Assembly: GCA_041658725.1 (NCBI GenBank)
Contig: JBAZZQ010000011.1
Location: 1 to 64,000, forward strand
Source of the DNA: JBAZZQ01 sp041658725
GTDB taxonomy: Bacteria > Planctomycetota > Phycisphaerae > JAAYCJ01
Direction of reading: 5' to 3'
Length of the DNA: 64,000 nucleotides
Part shown: positions 27,176-37,029 of the stretch, piece after piece
Position numbering within the stretch: position 1 is the stretch's first letter
How the letters are laid out: every line of letters begins with the position of its first letter
The notes under the pieces: model-generated
Told to the model about the DNA's origin: nothing
The model's input: only the letters and a program-made list of their open reading frames with translations
Databases searched by the model: none
Translations under genes and position numbers: made by a program

Positions 27176-28960
27176 ATGAGTGGTGAAATGGCCAGAAAAC
27201 TTCGACTGCATCCAGCCCCCACGGAAGAACCGGTGGAAAAAAACAAACCCCACGGACGATCCGAAGGTGATTGGAAGATTCTTGCCTTCGTCCTGGCGGT
27301 TGGAGCAGGATTGGGGATTTTGAGTCATGTTTACTTTTCATTTATGCGATACTATCGGGCGGAGGGACGCATCGTCATCAAGGGAATCAGCCAGGAAGTT
27401 TATCCATCCGCGGTTCGCAAGCACCTGGTGGGAATGCTAAGCTGTAATTTACCTATCGGGACTGATGAGCAAACATCGATTCAGAAATTAATTCGCCAGG
27501 GACAGCTTAGTATTTTTCCTTCCGACAAGCAGACGATTTCGTTGCTCGTCAGCGGATCGGACAGGGAAAGCACACGCAAGTTGGTTGAGGATATCGCTTT
27601 GTCATATGTGGCTTATATGAATGAAAATCAGGGTCCGCAGAGTCCAGAAATTCTAAAAGAGTATAAAGAGCTTCAGCTCCAGCATGGGCGAATGAGGCTC
27701 CAGATCAGCAATCTGACGCAAGATTTGCCGCATGAGAAAATCGACCAGGTTCTGAACACGGTGTCGCGGAGGATACAGGACCGGGGCACAGAGGCGGACG
27801 GGTTGATCAGCCGGCTGGACAAGGTCAATAAGGACATTTCCGCACTTCGCGACCAGTTGGCGCACCCGACATTAAAACTGGACCCCCAGCGGTGGAACCA
27901 GATCAGGCACTCGGACCGGATGTATTCAGGAGACTTAAATGCTCTCCGAGGCAAACACGCCGATTATATGTCCAACCTGGAATCGGACATGAAGGAGCTG
28001 ACAAGTTCGCTGAACCAGCTTCACAATCTGCTTAAAACGATTTCCGCTAAGATCAGCCAACAGCTTCAAATACAACTTCCGGAGGATCTTTCTGACGATC
28101 TACTGGAAATGAACCTGGCGGTGGAAAAGTATGACGGTCAGGTGGTTCGATTTGGCGAGCGTTGGGAGCGGTACCAGGCGAAACTCGTTGAATTGCTTTC
28201 CAGCCCGGCGGAGGCGGATTTCGACGGGATCGGCACCTTGCTTTCGCAGTTACGGCAGGATTTGCTGCAAAGATGCTCTCGGCTGCCCACTCGCATGGAA
28301 GGACTGTTTAATCAATTACGCCAGGGTTCGGGGCAACCGGGTAAATTATCCGGTCTGACGGCCCGAAATGTGGCCAGTTCCGGCATTTCCGGTGATCTGG
28401 GACAGGTTTTGGACACGTGGCGAAAAATAACGTTTCATTTAAATCGGCTATTTCCCGACGGGAACGTTAATTTGCTGACGTTGGGACGGGTGTGCCGATC
28501 GCTGCAATGGCGGCTGAATTTTCGTGAAAAGCAACTCAGGCAGATGATCGAAGAGCAACAGTTGGCAATTCAAAAACGAGAAACGCAAAACAACCTGGTC
28601 CTGCTTCAGAAAGAATTTGAGCAAACGAGTGGGAAGCTGATTGAGTTATATCGGCAATTTTCGGGCGACCAGCGGCAGTGGGTGGATATCAGCAAACGCT
28701 GGCCGGCATTGCAGCGGACGCAAGAGTCGATTCGGAAAAATGAGATTCAAATGGCCCAGATCGAAAAAGAGTTAGGTGAGGAAAACGTTTCCCTGGGCCA
28801 CGAGCGGTTAGAAACACGGCCGGCGATCGTGCGGGCCTACAGTTACGCTGGGATTGATCCGAAATGGGAAATCCTGTGGATGATCCTGCCGGTGATCATT
28901 GGACTGGGGGTGACGGGAGTCCTCCGGCCAGAGGTTTTTAGAGTGATATTTTTATTTTGA
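27176..28960 (+). CDS. two-TM coiled-coil membrane protein, Wzz-like topology
   Basis: A 594-aa protein I cannot name with certainty. One TM segment lies near residues 38-60 (FVLAVGAGLGILSHVYF) and one at the C-terminus (MILPVIIGLGVTGVL). Between them is an extracytoplasmic region rich in Gln, Glu and Leu heptads predicted as long coiled coil. After TM1, the RAEGRIVIKGISQEVYPS segment and the short alpha/beta stretch recall chain-length determinant (Wzz) proteins, but no capsule genes are nearby. GGAG lies 5 nt before the ATG. It ends convergent with deoC, overlapping by 9 nt. Confidence 0.7.
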   Translation: MSGEMARKLRLHPAPTEEPVEKNKPHGRSEGDWKILAFVLAVGAGLGILSHVYFSFMRYYRAEGRIVIKGISQEVYPSAVRKHLVGMLSCNLPIGTDEQTSIQKLIRQGQLSIFPSDKQTISLLVSGSDRESTRKLVEDIALSYVAYMNENQGPQSPEILKEYKELQLQHGRMRLQISNLTQDLPHEKIDQVLNTVSRRIQDRGTEADGLISRLDKVNKDISALRDQLAHPTLKLDPQRWNQIRHSDRMYSGDLNALRGKHADYMSNLESDMKELTSSLNQLHNLLKTISAKISQQLQIQLPEDLSDDLLEMNLAVEKYDGQVVRFGERWERYQAKLVELLSSPAEADFDGIGTLLSQLRQDLLQRCSRLPTRMEGLFNQLRQGSGQPGKLSGLTARNVASSGISGDLGQVLDTWRKITFHLNRLFPDGNVNLLTLGRVCRSLQWRLNFREKQLRQMIEEQQLAIQKRETQNNLVLLQKEFEQTSGKLIELYRQFSGDQRQWVDISKRWPALQRTQESIRKNEIQMAQIEKELGEENVSLGHERLETRPAIVRAYSYAGIDPKWEILWMILPVIIGLGVTGVLRPEVFRVIFLF

Positions 28961-29638
28961 TCCAAATCTTTTTCGACATTCGTCGAGAATGACGGTGGTG
29001 GCGGTGGCCCCGATGCGAGTCGCACCGGCGGATTGAAATTCCAGAAGTTTTTCCAGACTGCGAATGCCACCGGCGGCTTTGACCTGGACCTGCGGCGGGG
29101 AAAATGTACGCATCAGCTTTACGTCCTCAACGGCGGCTCCCGAAGAGCCGAAACCAGTGGATGTTTTCACAAAATCCACCTTCAATTCGCCGCAGATTTC
29201 ACATAACTTTATTTTGTGCTCCTCACGCAGGTAACAATTTTCAAAGATGACTTTGACGATGGCCCCCGCCACATGCGCGATCGTTACCACCGCTTCGATA
29301 TCCCGTCGGACATAATCCCAGTCTCCGCTTAAGACCTTTCCGATGTTGACCACCATATCAAGTTCCACGGCGCCCTGTTCGATGGTCTGCTGCGATTCGG
29401 CGGCTTTGACGGACGTGGGGTGCGAGCCGTGAGGAAATCCAATAGTAACCCCTGGTTTGACAGTGGAGCCTTTCAGAATTTCAGCGACCATTTTGACGGC
29501 ATAAGGTTTTACGCAGACACCGGCCACGTTGTGCTCTCTGGCCAGTTCGGCACCCTGTCGGATTTCCTCATCCGTCATCGTCGGCGACAGCAGAGAATGA
29601 TCGATCATTTTGGCGATTTCATTACAGTTAAAATTCAT
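28952..29638 (-). CDS. deoC: deoxyribose-phosphate aldolase
   Basis: A 228-aa class I aldolase that splits 2-deoxyribose-5-phosphate into glyceraldehyde-3-phosphate and acetaldehyde. The Schiff-base lysine is in VKTSTGFG (about 150-157) and the second active-site lysine in VKAAGGIR (about 185-192). The N-terminal DHSLLSPTMTDEEI is typical. It is the last gene of a pheT / coiled-coil protein / deoC unit (14-nt gap to the previous gene), so it is probably co-transcribed with housekeeping genes and not sugar-induced. Confidence 0.95.
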   Translation of the reverse strand: MNFNCNEIAKMIDHSLLSPTMTDEEIRQGAELAREHNVAGVCVKPYAVKMVAEILKGSTVKPGVTIGFPHGSHPTSVKAAESQQTIEQGAVELDMVVNIGKVLSGDWDYVRRDIEAVVTIAHVAGAIVKVIFENCYLREEHKIKLCEICGELKVDFVKTSTGFGSSGAAVEDVKLMRTFSPPQVQVKAAGGIRSLEKLLEFQSAGATRIGATATTVILDECRKRFGSK

Positions 29639-29652
29639 TTTGGTTATAGTTT

Positions 29653-30405
29653 TCAGAAAGCCTTTACAATGCCAATCACCGCAATACCCAGAAGGGTCAG
29701 GGCGATAATCACCGTCAGAGCGAAGTTGATTTTTGCGTAGTTGCTTTGCTGCCGAACCAGGTCGATAATCGGCTGGATTTGTAACGCCAATCCTTTGGCG
29801 AATTCCTCGCGATTGGCCTGCTGGATTTCCGCGTAACGAGCCAACGAGGCCACATGCCGTCCTAATGTATCCATAGTCCGAAGCAGCGCCCGGTCGGTCT
29901 GATTGTCGGATTGGAGCTGATCCTCGATGGCAGACAATTTTTCCGATTGCTCACGCGAAGACTTGGGAACCGCCTCCAAAGCTCCGCTGAGGCGATCCGT
30001 GGTTGATGTCAACCGCTGGACCTCGGAGAGCATCTGCTCGAGAATTTTTCCGTGCCGGTCCATGAGGGTGACATGTTTATCCTGGTTTTGCGCCATTTGC
30101 AGAAGATTCTGACTCTGGTTGTCGAAGCCCTGGCTCAATTTGTCCAGCGTACTGACGAGTTTTTCATTGGTTTGCGTCATTTGCTCAATCGAAGACTCAG
30201 TCAGCAGAGAAAGCTGCCGGCGCTGCATCCATCGGCCGATAGCGCCGGGAGTGCCGGGGTCGGTATCGGTATCTTCCTGCGGTTCCTCGGTATGGATTTT
30301 CAATTCGCTCTCCACATTCAGTTCGTTCGCGGAATCGCTGAGTTCCGGTTCGAAATCTTTATTCCCAATTCGATCCGTAACCTGTTTCCACCATTTTTTT
30401 ACCAT
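29653..30405 (-). CDS. coiled-coil protein with C-terminal membrane anchor
   Basis: A 250-aa protein of unknown function. The first 80 residues are charged and acidic. Residues about 80-200 form heptad-rich coiled coil (QMTQTNEKLVSTLDKLSQG and similar), and the last 25 residues are a single TM helix (LTVIIALTLLGIAVIGIV) with a short tail. This would orient the coil in the cytoplasm as a tail-anchored protein. GGAGGG lies 8 nt before the ATG. It sits 16 nt downstream of pheT and 14 nt upstream of deoC. Confidence 0.75.
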   Translation of the reverse strand: MVKKWWKQVTDRIGNKDFEPELSDSANELNVESELKIHTEEPQEDTDTDPGTPGAIGRWMQRRQLSLLTESSIEQMTQTNEKLVSTLDKLSQGFDNQSQNLLQMAQNQDKHVTLMDRHGKILEQMLSEVQRLTSTTDRLSGALEAVPKSSREQSEKLSAIEDQLQSDNQTDRALLRTMDTLGRHVASLARYAEIQQANREEFAKGLALQIQPIIDLVRQQSNYAKINFALTVIIALTLLGIAVIGIVKAF

Positions 30406-30421
30406 CGCACATACCCTCCAA

Positions 30422-32443
30422 TTAAATCGTTCGTAATTGAGCTTTGCATGATTCCGCCAAAGCCTGGATCACCCGCTGCTGATCAGCGTCAACCTCTTCG
30501 TGCGTCAGGCTGCGGTCCAGATTGCGATATCGCAAAGTGAAGAACAAACTCTTTTGCCCCTTCGGAATTTGCTTGCCTCGGAAAAGTTCACCGAAGTCAA
30601 TGGATTCCAGATCGGAAATCCGCAATCCCAGTATGACGCGTTCGATTGTTTCCCAGGAAACCTGTTCATCAACAATAATGGAAAGGTCCCGTTCGATGGC
30701 GGGGAATTTCGGAAGAGGCGAAAAGACCGCCGGCTCAAACGGCAGATCGGTCATCACGTCAAAGTTGATCTCGGCCACCGCCGACGGTTTTTTCAGATCG
30801 AATATTTTTTGCGTTTCGGGATTAATCGTCCCGATAATGCCGATAGGTCTGGAGCCAAGAAAAACCTGGGCCGACTGATCGGGCAGGAACCACGGCATCG
30901 GTTTGGAAACGAGCCGAATCTTCTCAGGACTGTTAATCAGCCGGAACATCAATTCCAGCGTCCCACGGACACTCCGCACATCGGCCAGGGAAGATAAGAT
31001 CGCCAGATGCTTTTCCTCCAGAGGCAACTTGCCCGCAGGGTTAGGCCGATAGGTCCGGGCGATTTCATAAACATCCGAGACGGCATTTCCCGCGTCCTGG
31101 TTCAGAACACGAACCGAGAGCAATGACGGGATCAGCGAACAACGAAGGGCGTCGTTGACCTGTCGGCGGGTGCTGGCGACACGAAGAACGTTGTCGGACG
31201 GCACGTCTGTAAAAAGGGCTGCGAACTTCGGTTCGACCAGGGTAACGGTAACGGCTTCGCTGAACCCGCATTGATTTAATGCCTGGTGAACGAGCCGGGT
31301 CATTTTTTCCATCCTGGACGAGGAGACGGCGGTAATGCTTATCGAATCGACCGTAGGAATTTTGTTCAAACCTACAATGCGCCCGATTTCCTCGACAAGG
31401 TCGATGGGACGTGAAACTTCCGCCCGAAACGGCAGGGAAAGGACTGTCATTTTTTCGCTGTCATGCCCCTCAATCGCAAAACCAAGCGATTTTAAAATCC
31501 GCAGCACCACCGGAATTTCAACCTCAATGCCCAGAACGTCCTTTATTTTTTTGAATTTCAATTCGATCTTCGTTGGCGTAACTGGTTTAGTCCAGACGTC
31601 AATCTCGCCCTGGGCCGCCTCACCGCCGCAGAGTCTAACAATCAGATCGACCGCCCGACGCGACGCCCAATCCACATTAACCGGATCGATCCTCCGCTCG
31701 AAGCGATAGGAGGAATCTGAATGCAAATTAAATTTGCGAGCAGTCCGGCGGATGCAAACGGGGTCGAATTCCGCGCTTTCGAGTAAAATGTCTTTTGTCG
31801 ATTCTGAGACTTCGCTATTAATCCCGCCCATGATTCCAGCCAGCGCAACCGCCCGTTCTGCGTCGGCGATGACGAGCGTTTCGGAATCCAGCTCGTGCGC
31901 AGAGTGATCGATGGCGACGAAGCGTTCCCCGGGCTTGGCCGGACGAACGATGATTTTTCGACCGCTGAGCTTATCCAGATCGAACGCATGAAGTGGCTGG
32001 CCGGTTTCCATCAGCACATAATTCGTGATATCGACGACATTGTTGATGCTTCTTATCCCGATGGCCTCCAGGCGATCCACGATCCATTTGGGCGAAGGAC
32101 CGATCTTAACATTGTTAATCACACGGGCGACGTACCGCGGGCATAACTTCGGTGCAACCACCTCGACCACCGTCTGCGCTGTGACAGGCCGGCCGGCGGC
32201 AGCATATTCCACCGATGGAAGTTTCAATTCTTTTCCCAAAATCGCCGCCGTTTCCCGCGCGATGCCGATATGCCCGAGGCAATCGGGACGGTTCGAGGTT
32301 ACTTCCAAATCCAGCAGGATATCTGCGGGCAGGTCTTTGATCGACTCGATATTAAATCCCGTATGAATCAATTTCTCCGCCAACTCCATAGCCGGCAAAT
32401 CAATTTCCACGTAATCCTTCAACCAATTAAATGAAACCTTCAT
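30422..32443 (-). CDS. pheT: phenylalanine--tRNA ligase beta subunit, short form
   Basis: A 673-aa PheT, the partner of PheS that together charge tRNA-Phe. The N-terminus MKVSFNWLKDYVEI runs after about 30 residues straight into ESIKDLPADILLDLEVTSNR. The roughly 110-residue OB-fold tRNA-binding domain of most bacterial PheT (about 800 aa) is therefore missing. The B3/B4 editing region, B5 (LKFKKIKDVLG), the catalytic-like core and the C-terminal anticodon-binding ferredoxin-like domain (FSPLPKFPAIERDLSIIV) remain. I chose the ATG at 32443. A longer frame to 32491 lacks homology. pheS is not in the window. Confidence 0.93.
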   Translation of the reverse strand: MKVSFNWLKDYVEIDLPAMELAEKLIHTGFNIESIKDLPADILLDLEVTSNRPDCLGHIGIARETAAILGKELKLPSVEYAAAGRPVTAQTVVEVVAPKLCPRYVARVINNVKIGPSPKWIVDRLEAIGIRSINNVVDITNYVLMETGQPLHAFDLDKLSGRKIIVRPAKPGERFVAIDHSAHELDSETLVIADAERAVALAGIMGGINSEVSESTKDILLESAEFDPVCIRRTARKFNLHSDSSYRFERRIDPVNVDWASRRAVDLIVRLCGGEAAQGEIDVWTKPVTPTKIELKFKKIKDVLGIEVEIPVVLRILKSLGFAIEGHDSEKMTVLSLPFRAEVSRPIDLVEEIGRIVGLNKIPTVDSISITAVSSSRMEKMTRLVHQALNQCGFSEAVTVTLVEPKFAALFTDVPSDNVLRVASTRRQVNDALRCSLIPSLLSVRVLNQDAGNAVSDVYEIARTYRPNPAGKLPLEEKHLAILSSLADVRSVRGTLELMFRLINSPEKIRLVSKPMPWFLPDQSAQVFLGSRPIGIIGTINPETQKIFDLKKPSAVAEINFDVMTDLPFEPAVFSPLPKFPAIERDLSIIVDEQVSWETIERVILGLRISDLESIDFGELFRGKQIPKGQKSLFFTLRYRNLDRSLTHEEVDADQQRVIQALAESCKAQLRTI

Positions 32444-32624
32444 AATCTCACAAACTCCAGAAATGAATATATCCCCCCTATCTTCTTGCAATGGGTAAAT
32501 TTTGTCAAAGTCAATTCTGACATTTTGACAGATTTAAAGGTCGAAATTATCAGAGAAGTTAAAAGAGGTGGAGACGCTAAACATGCTACCGGGAAGAAAC
32601 TATCTCAAAAGGCGTTATAACACG

Positions 32625-32659
32625 GTCATTGCGAGGAGCGAAGCGGCGAAGCAATCCCC
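32625..32659. repeat. degenerate GTCATTGCGAG-type palindromic repeat
   Basis: A half-palindrome that begins GTCATTGCGAGGAGCGAAG and ends GAAGCAATCCCC, related to the perfect copies at 44565-44639 and 57719-57804. It lies between pheT and the M64 peptidase gene. Confidence 0.55.
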
Positions 32660-32682
32660 TTGAGACGGCATGCTCCGGGTGG

Positions 32683-34071
32683 TTAATCGCCTTTCAGACT
32701 CGATCCGGCGATAAGGCTAAAACCAAGCAAAATGAGCCCGATGGGAATGATAGCGAGCAATCCGCACGGAGCGCCCTTGCCAATAACATCACTGATACTC
32801 TTAGCCTCCGATGCGCCAGCCAACTCTTCGGAAACCGTGGCCGATAGAGGAACCCGGTAATCGTCGGCCAGGGAAATGTTGTCGCCGACCGTGCCGTTAT
32901 CGTTCAACACATCGGGCGATTTAAAAGCTTGCTCCGGAGTCCCGACAGTCAATTGAACCGTCCAGTCAATAGATTGTTCCAGAACCTCACGATTTCGACG
33001 AACCCAGTCTGTAGGATCATACGCCCGCGCGGTGACGGTGTAAGTGCCGGGACCCAGATTCACATCGCTTAGTCGAAACGTTTCTCCCTCGGCATCCGGA
33101 ATCGGAATCCCACCGATCAGCCATTCGATCTTGATGACGTTCGAATCGACCACCTTCACCCAAAGCGAATCAGGATCGACCAGCAAACTAGCGTTATCCA
33201 GCCACCCGTCCATCGGCCTTACACGAGCATAAATATCCAGAATGATTTTTTCCCGGCAGACCGCGTCGAACGGTTCGCCCAAATAGCGCATCTTGGAATT
33301 ATTCGAAGGGCTGTATATTCCACGATCGCAATAATAAGCCCCTTCATACACCCCGATCACACCGACTCCGGGTTGATCATAACCCAGCCATTGCGACCAT
33401 TTTTCCCCCGAAGGCGATGATGTTACATTCACTTCATTCGGTTCCGGTCCGTAATAGGTCTCATCGTTCCCGCCATATTCATCGGCCAAATTGTTGAAGG
33501 AATGACCCATTTCATGCAAGGCAATCTCCGCGCCGTTGGAATAACCGCCCGAATAAACGGAATAGGTCCCCGTCCCGCCGCCGGCGATGGCCGAATTGAC
33601 CGTCACAAGAACAATGTCCGGATTGAACGAAGCATCCCCCAAACCCTGATCCAACTGCTGGGTCGTTTTGTCGCTATCGACGTAAAGAGAATTACGATTG
33701 ACTCCATCGTAGTAATAGCTGGCATCCAATGCGGTATTGCGATAAATGCCTTGAGGCGGGACATCGACCCCCGATTCGCTGGAAACGACGTTCACTTGAT
33801 GAACGTTAAAAAAATTACGATACCGCGGATATGGGTCCTGACCGTCCTGGAAAAAATGCTTCAACGCGGTTTGGATATGCTCGCGATAGGTGCTCTCAAG
33901 TTCCTGCTGCGTATAACCATCACCCAGAAAAACCATATTCACCCGATTCAAAACCGGACCATTATTCTGGACGGTGGAATATTCACCCCGCGCCGGCTCG
34001 CAAAACAAACCGATAAGCACCGGCAGGAAAAAACACAGCCAAAAAAGCGCACTACCCTTTGTATACAACAT
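32683..34071 (-). CDS. secreted M64-family (IgA peptidase-like) zinc metallopeptidase
   Basis: A 462-aa exported peptidase. After a signal peptide (1-29) comes VNMVFLGDGYTQQELESTY, the usual start of the M64 domain. The zinc site is HEMGHSFNNLADEYGG (about 187-202), matching HExxH plus the downstream DEY. From about 300 there is an Ig-like beta domain. The C-terminus has a Pro-Cys followed by a hydrophobic helix and a charged end (GAPCGLLAIIPIGLILLGF), which looks like a sorting or anchoring tail. Substrates are unknown. It is a single-gene unit. Confidence 0.87.
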   Translation of the reverse strand: MLYTKGSALFWLCFFLPVLIGLFCEPARGEYSTVQNNGPVLNRVNMVFLGDGYTQQELESTYREHIQTALKHFFQDGQDPYPRYRNFFNVHQVNVVSSESGVDVPPQGIYRNTALDASYYYDGVNRNSLYVDSDKTTQQLDQGLGDASFNPDIVLVTVNSAIAGGGTGTYSVYSGGYSNGAEIALHEMGHSFNNLADEYGGNDETYYGPEPNEVNVTSSPSGEKWSQWLGYDQPGVGVIGVYEGAYYCDRGIYSPSNNSKMRYLGEPFDAVCREKIILDIYARVRPMDGWLDNASLLVDPDSLWVKVVDSNVIKIEWLIGGIPIPDAEGETFRLSDVNLGPGTYTVTARAYDPTDWVRRNREVLEQSIDWTVQLTVGTPEQAFKSPDVLNDNGTVGDNISLADDYRVPLSATVSEELAGASEAKSISDVIGKGAPCGLLAIIPIGLILLGFSLIAGSSLKGD

Positions 34072-34481
34072 AGTCTTTCTCCGCCTCTGTTTCCAATGTC
34101 ATTTGAACAGCCAATACGCCCCAGAGAGCCGGACGTACCCTCTAAATCGGACGTTCCACCAGGCAAGGTAAGTTAATAATTCTCCCCAGGATTATCAGAC
34201 GTTTAGACGTTTGTGGTAACCGTTCAGACTATTTTTTCGTAGGGGCGGCCCTTGCGTGGGTCGCCCTTTTCGACAATGTTATCCTGAGCGTCTTCTCCAT
34301 AGGCATTAATTTCAATAAAGAAATTTATTCTCCATAAGACTGGTAATTTCAATGGCTTGCAATGATTTGCAAAAAAAGAAAATTTCCCATTAACATAATG
34401 GCTATTCTTATCGCCTTTACTCTGGACATGATATTTTTTGCCCTGAACTGCCAAGAAGTATGTTTAAAAGAAAGCAAAACG
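34072..34481. other. 410-bp intergenic region with hairpin repeat
   Basis: No gene is seen. A GC hairpin at 34243-34266 (GGGCGGCCC, loop TTGCGT, GGGTCGCCC) is preceded by GTAGGGG, like the hairpin near 53134-53153 on the other strand. This belongs to a dispersed repeat type. The rest is AT-rich and should contain promoters for the M64 gene (minus) and the exported-protein cluster (plus). Confidence 0.5.
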
Positions 34482-35723
34482 ATGAAAAGCAAGCTGTTCA
34501 TTATCGGATTAATGCTTACAGGTGTATTTAATTCCCGCCCAGTATTTGCAGAAACAATGGCTGAAAATCCAACTTTGCAAAAAGTGTTTAAGTCCATGAC
34601 GCCGTCTATTAATGACCTCGGTTTATCGGCTACCTTTGTGCGAACAGAATATCCGGCTCAAAGCCTAAAAAATCCATCTGCCGATACGCAACTTAGTCCT
34701 GATCAAACAATAATAAATGAAGTGTTGGTTAATAACCGGGGAATAAAGGAATCTGTCCGTGCCTCACGAAAAGCCATGGGATTGCTAAAAGAAGGCACAT
34801 TTCATCTTTCATGCAATGAAAATGGAAGTCGAAGCTATGATAGCAAAAATAAGGTAGGCATAACCTCAAGAAATTCCGCAAAGAATATAAATTACTTGTC
34901 CCATATTCTTAGCCCGGACATTGGAACGGCGAAAAGCCGGTTTCTATCCCGTGGAAAACCAACTTTTTTGCAAAAATTAAAAACCGCCATAATTTTGAAC
35001 GAAACCAATCAGGACGATTCCATCAAACTCGAAGGGGAATACAAAAATTCAGATCCCCAGCGGTATTTTGAGGTTACCGTTACACCAAAATATAACTATG
35101 CCATTACGAATATCATTGAATACGACAAGAACAAACGTATTTTGACTGTTATTGTCTCGGACAATTTCAGGCCGGTTAAAAATGATTCCTCTGAAATATG
35201 GTTACCCCAAACTATTCTCCAAAAGAAATATGTCTACGACGATTATCGAGGGAATACCATGCAAACGAGCAAATTGGATATCCTTGATCCAAAGTTTATT
35301 CGGGTAGCACCATCTGATTTTGTTTTAGCCTTTCCGCCCGGCGCCAAGGTGATACAAGACAATACGCTGGGGATTAACTTTGGCGAAGAGCAAAAAATGC
35401 AGGAAACCGCAACATTACAAGCGATTAACGAAATGGCGGCCAAAACTCCTTTATCCGATGATAAAGGACAAGAACTTATCGCACGAACTCAAAAAAAATA
35501 TAAACAGGAGAGTTCTACGATACAAAGCTCAAAAACAAATACATCGCAAAAAGAAAAGTTCTTCAGCCAAAACGAACGAGAGATTGCTCGAACCCTTGAA
35601 ATGCCGGTATCGACCTTACGTTATGTTTTAACACGAGTGATTTGTGGATTGCTGATTATTGTTCTTGGCGGTATTGGTTTTCGCATTTATCGAAAAAAGA
35701 TGCAATTCAAAAAGGAGGTGTGA
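34482..35723 (+). CDS. exported LolA-like protein with C-terminal TM helix
   Basis: A protein of about 413 aa whose function I do not recognise. The chosen ATG gives a clean signal peptide (KSKLFIIGLMLTGVF ... VFAE). A longer frame upstream has no ribosome site and would place a second hydrophobic stretch before it. The middle region (YFEVTVTPKYNYAITNIIEYD and later FVLAFPPGAKV) resembles the beta-sheet layout of outer-membrane lipoprotein carrier (LolA-like) folds found in planctomycete secreted proteins. The last 30 residues form one TM helix with a basic cytoplasmic tail. First of four exported-protein genes in an AT-rich stretch. Confidence 0.65.
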   Translation: MKSKLFIIGLMLTGVFNSRPVFAETMAENPTLQKVFKSMTPSINDLGLSATFVRTEYPAQSLKNPSADTQLSPDQTIINEVLVNNRGIKESVRASRKAMGLLKEGTFHLSCNENGSRSYDSKNKVGITSRNSAKNINYLSHILSPDIGTAKSRFLSRGKPTFLQKLKTAIILNETNQDDSIKLEGEYKNSDPQRYFEVTVTPKYNYAITNIIEYDKNKRILTVIVSDNFRPVKNDSSEIWLPQTILQKKYVYDDYRGNTMQTSKLDILDPKFIRVAPSDFVLAFPPGAKVIQDNTLGINFGEEQKMQETATLQAINEMAAKTPLSDDKGQELIARTQKKYKQESSTIQSSKTNTSQKEKFFSQNEREIARTLEMPVSTLRYVLTRVICGLLIIVLGGIGFRIYRKKMQFKKEV

Positions 35724-35794
35724 AGAAAAACAAAAATTTTTGTCGTAGGAAGTATCACAATTTGAGTCGTTATTTTTTAGAGAGGAGCTATACA

Positions 35795-36556
35795 ATGAAA
35801 TTTAAAAAAGGTTATTTTGCTTGCATCGGTTTTTTGTTTTTGTTTTCCTGGGTAAATCAATCAAACGCATACACAGCCCAGGAGATTGTTAATTCCGTCA
35901 TTGATGAACTTGATAATGTTGCCGATTATCAGGCTACGGTGGATGCAGATTTCTCTCCAGCGGTTATTGATGATATGACCGGCGGAACGATCAAATGGAA
36001 ACGAAATAGTGGGACATGGAAAACAAAAATTCTGGGGGGATCGCCATATACATATAATAAGTCCATTTGCAATGGCACCGGATACAATATTTATGACAAT
36101 GCCAGCGACCCCAATGCATTCTATTATATCACCGTAAGTGCCTATGCACCCATTATCCGTGGACAAACTGCCGCCGACATGTTCAATATGGAGCAAATTC
36201 TCGCCGCCGAAACTTGGTCGAAAGATAATGATACCGTTACCGTCAATAATGTTTCCTGCTATCGTGTGTATACGTCAAAGGAGAGCGATAATTATGAGGT
36301 ATGGATCGATGAGGCGACGAGGACAAAAGTCATTCGCTCAAAATGGATAGATGGAGGTGATGGTCCTGTCACGTGGATTCTTGACTATAGCGACTACACA
36401 AATGTGGAAAATACCGCACAACTCCCCGGGACAATCTTTGCTACACTTTATGTTGGCGCCACCGAACAATATTCTATTACCTGGACCATAAGCGACATCG
36501 ATATTAACGAATCCTTAAGCGATTCCATCTTTGTCATCGATGAGCCCCAACAATAA
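35795..36556 (+). CDS. exported LolA/LolB-like lipoprotein-sorting fold protein
   Basis: A 253-aa protein with signal peptide (1-27, ends SNA) and a beta-rich body that fits the outer-membrane lipoprotein-sorting fold: ADYQATVDADFSPAV, GGTIKWKRNSGTWKTK, YEVWIDEATRTKVIRSKW, and a final ISDIDINESLSDSIF. A strong AGAGAGGAGC site fixes the ATG at 35795. In the family this fold binds lipid or peptide and sits in the periplasm. The actual ligand is unknown. It lies 71 nt after the first LolA-like gene. Confidence 0.75.
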   Translation: MKFKKGYFACIGFLFLFSWVNQSNAYTAQEIVNSVIDELDNVADYQATVDADFSPAVIDDMTGGTIKWKRNSGTWKTKILGGSPYTYNKSICNGTGYNIYDNASDPNAFYYITVSAYAPIIRGQTAADMFNMEQILAAETWSKDNDTVTVNNVSCYRVYTSKESDNYEVWIDEATRTKVIRSKWIDGGDGPVTWILDYSDYTNVENTAQLPGTIFATLYVGATEQYSITWTISDIDINESLSDSIFVIDEPQQ

Positions 36557-36591
36557 CTAGTTCCTATCAATTTATAACAAAGAGGTGATTT

Positions 36592-36834
36592 ATGATTTTC
36601 AGAAAGCATGTATGTAAATTTATCCGGTTTTTTGCTTTGATTGCCATCATGTTGTCTTTGTCTTTAAGTGAAATTGGATGCCAATCCCAACCAAAACCAC
36701 CAATAACAGTTCCGCCCAATACCTCTTGGCACTTTCACTACAAGGTAGTTGGTAAACATATAAAGATTCCCCCCTGCACGGATTACTGGGATAATGTTTC
36801 GATACCCTACTTGGTGCCTGGACCGCCCGACTAG
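36592..36834 (+). CDS. small putative lipoprotein
   Basis: An 80-aa product with a hydrophobic leader ending LSEIGCQSQ, a possible lipobox with Cys at about 25. The mature part is only about 55 residues, rich in Pro and aromatic residues (PPNTSWHFHYKVVG). AAAGAGGTG precedes the ATG at good spacing, which supports translation. No known family. It sits between the LolA-like gene (35 nt away) and a terminator. Confidence 0.6.
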   Translation: MIFRKHVCKFIRFFALIAIMLSLSLSEIGCQSQPKPPITVPPNTSWHFHYKVVGKHIKIPPCTDYWDNVSIPYLVPGPPD

Positions 36835-36874
36835 GTAATTTTAGTTTTGTCTGAAACAATTTTTTTTCAACGCG

Positions 36875-36936
36875 CCTGAATTCTTTGAGATATGGCTAAG
36901 AAACGAAAGTCTTGAAGAATTCGGGTTCCTTTTTTG
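36875..36936 (+). terminator. rho-independent terminator candidate
   Basis: A 16-bp stem with a few G-T pairs (CCTGAATTCTTTGAGA with TCTTGAAGAATTCGGG) and a 19-nt loop is followed by TTCCTTTTTT. It would end the transcript of the three exported-protein genes. Confidence 0.6.
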
Positions 36937-37029
36937 GAATTGATGAAAATGTTGAGTGAATAAGCCTTGCGATCCGAAAATATCTTTGTCAAAATACCAC
37001 TTTGTTATGATATGGTCCAGGAGCTTACT

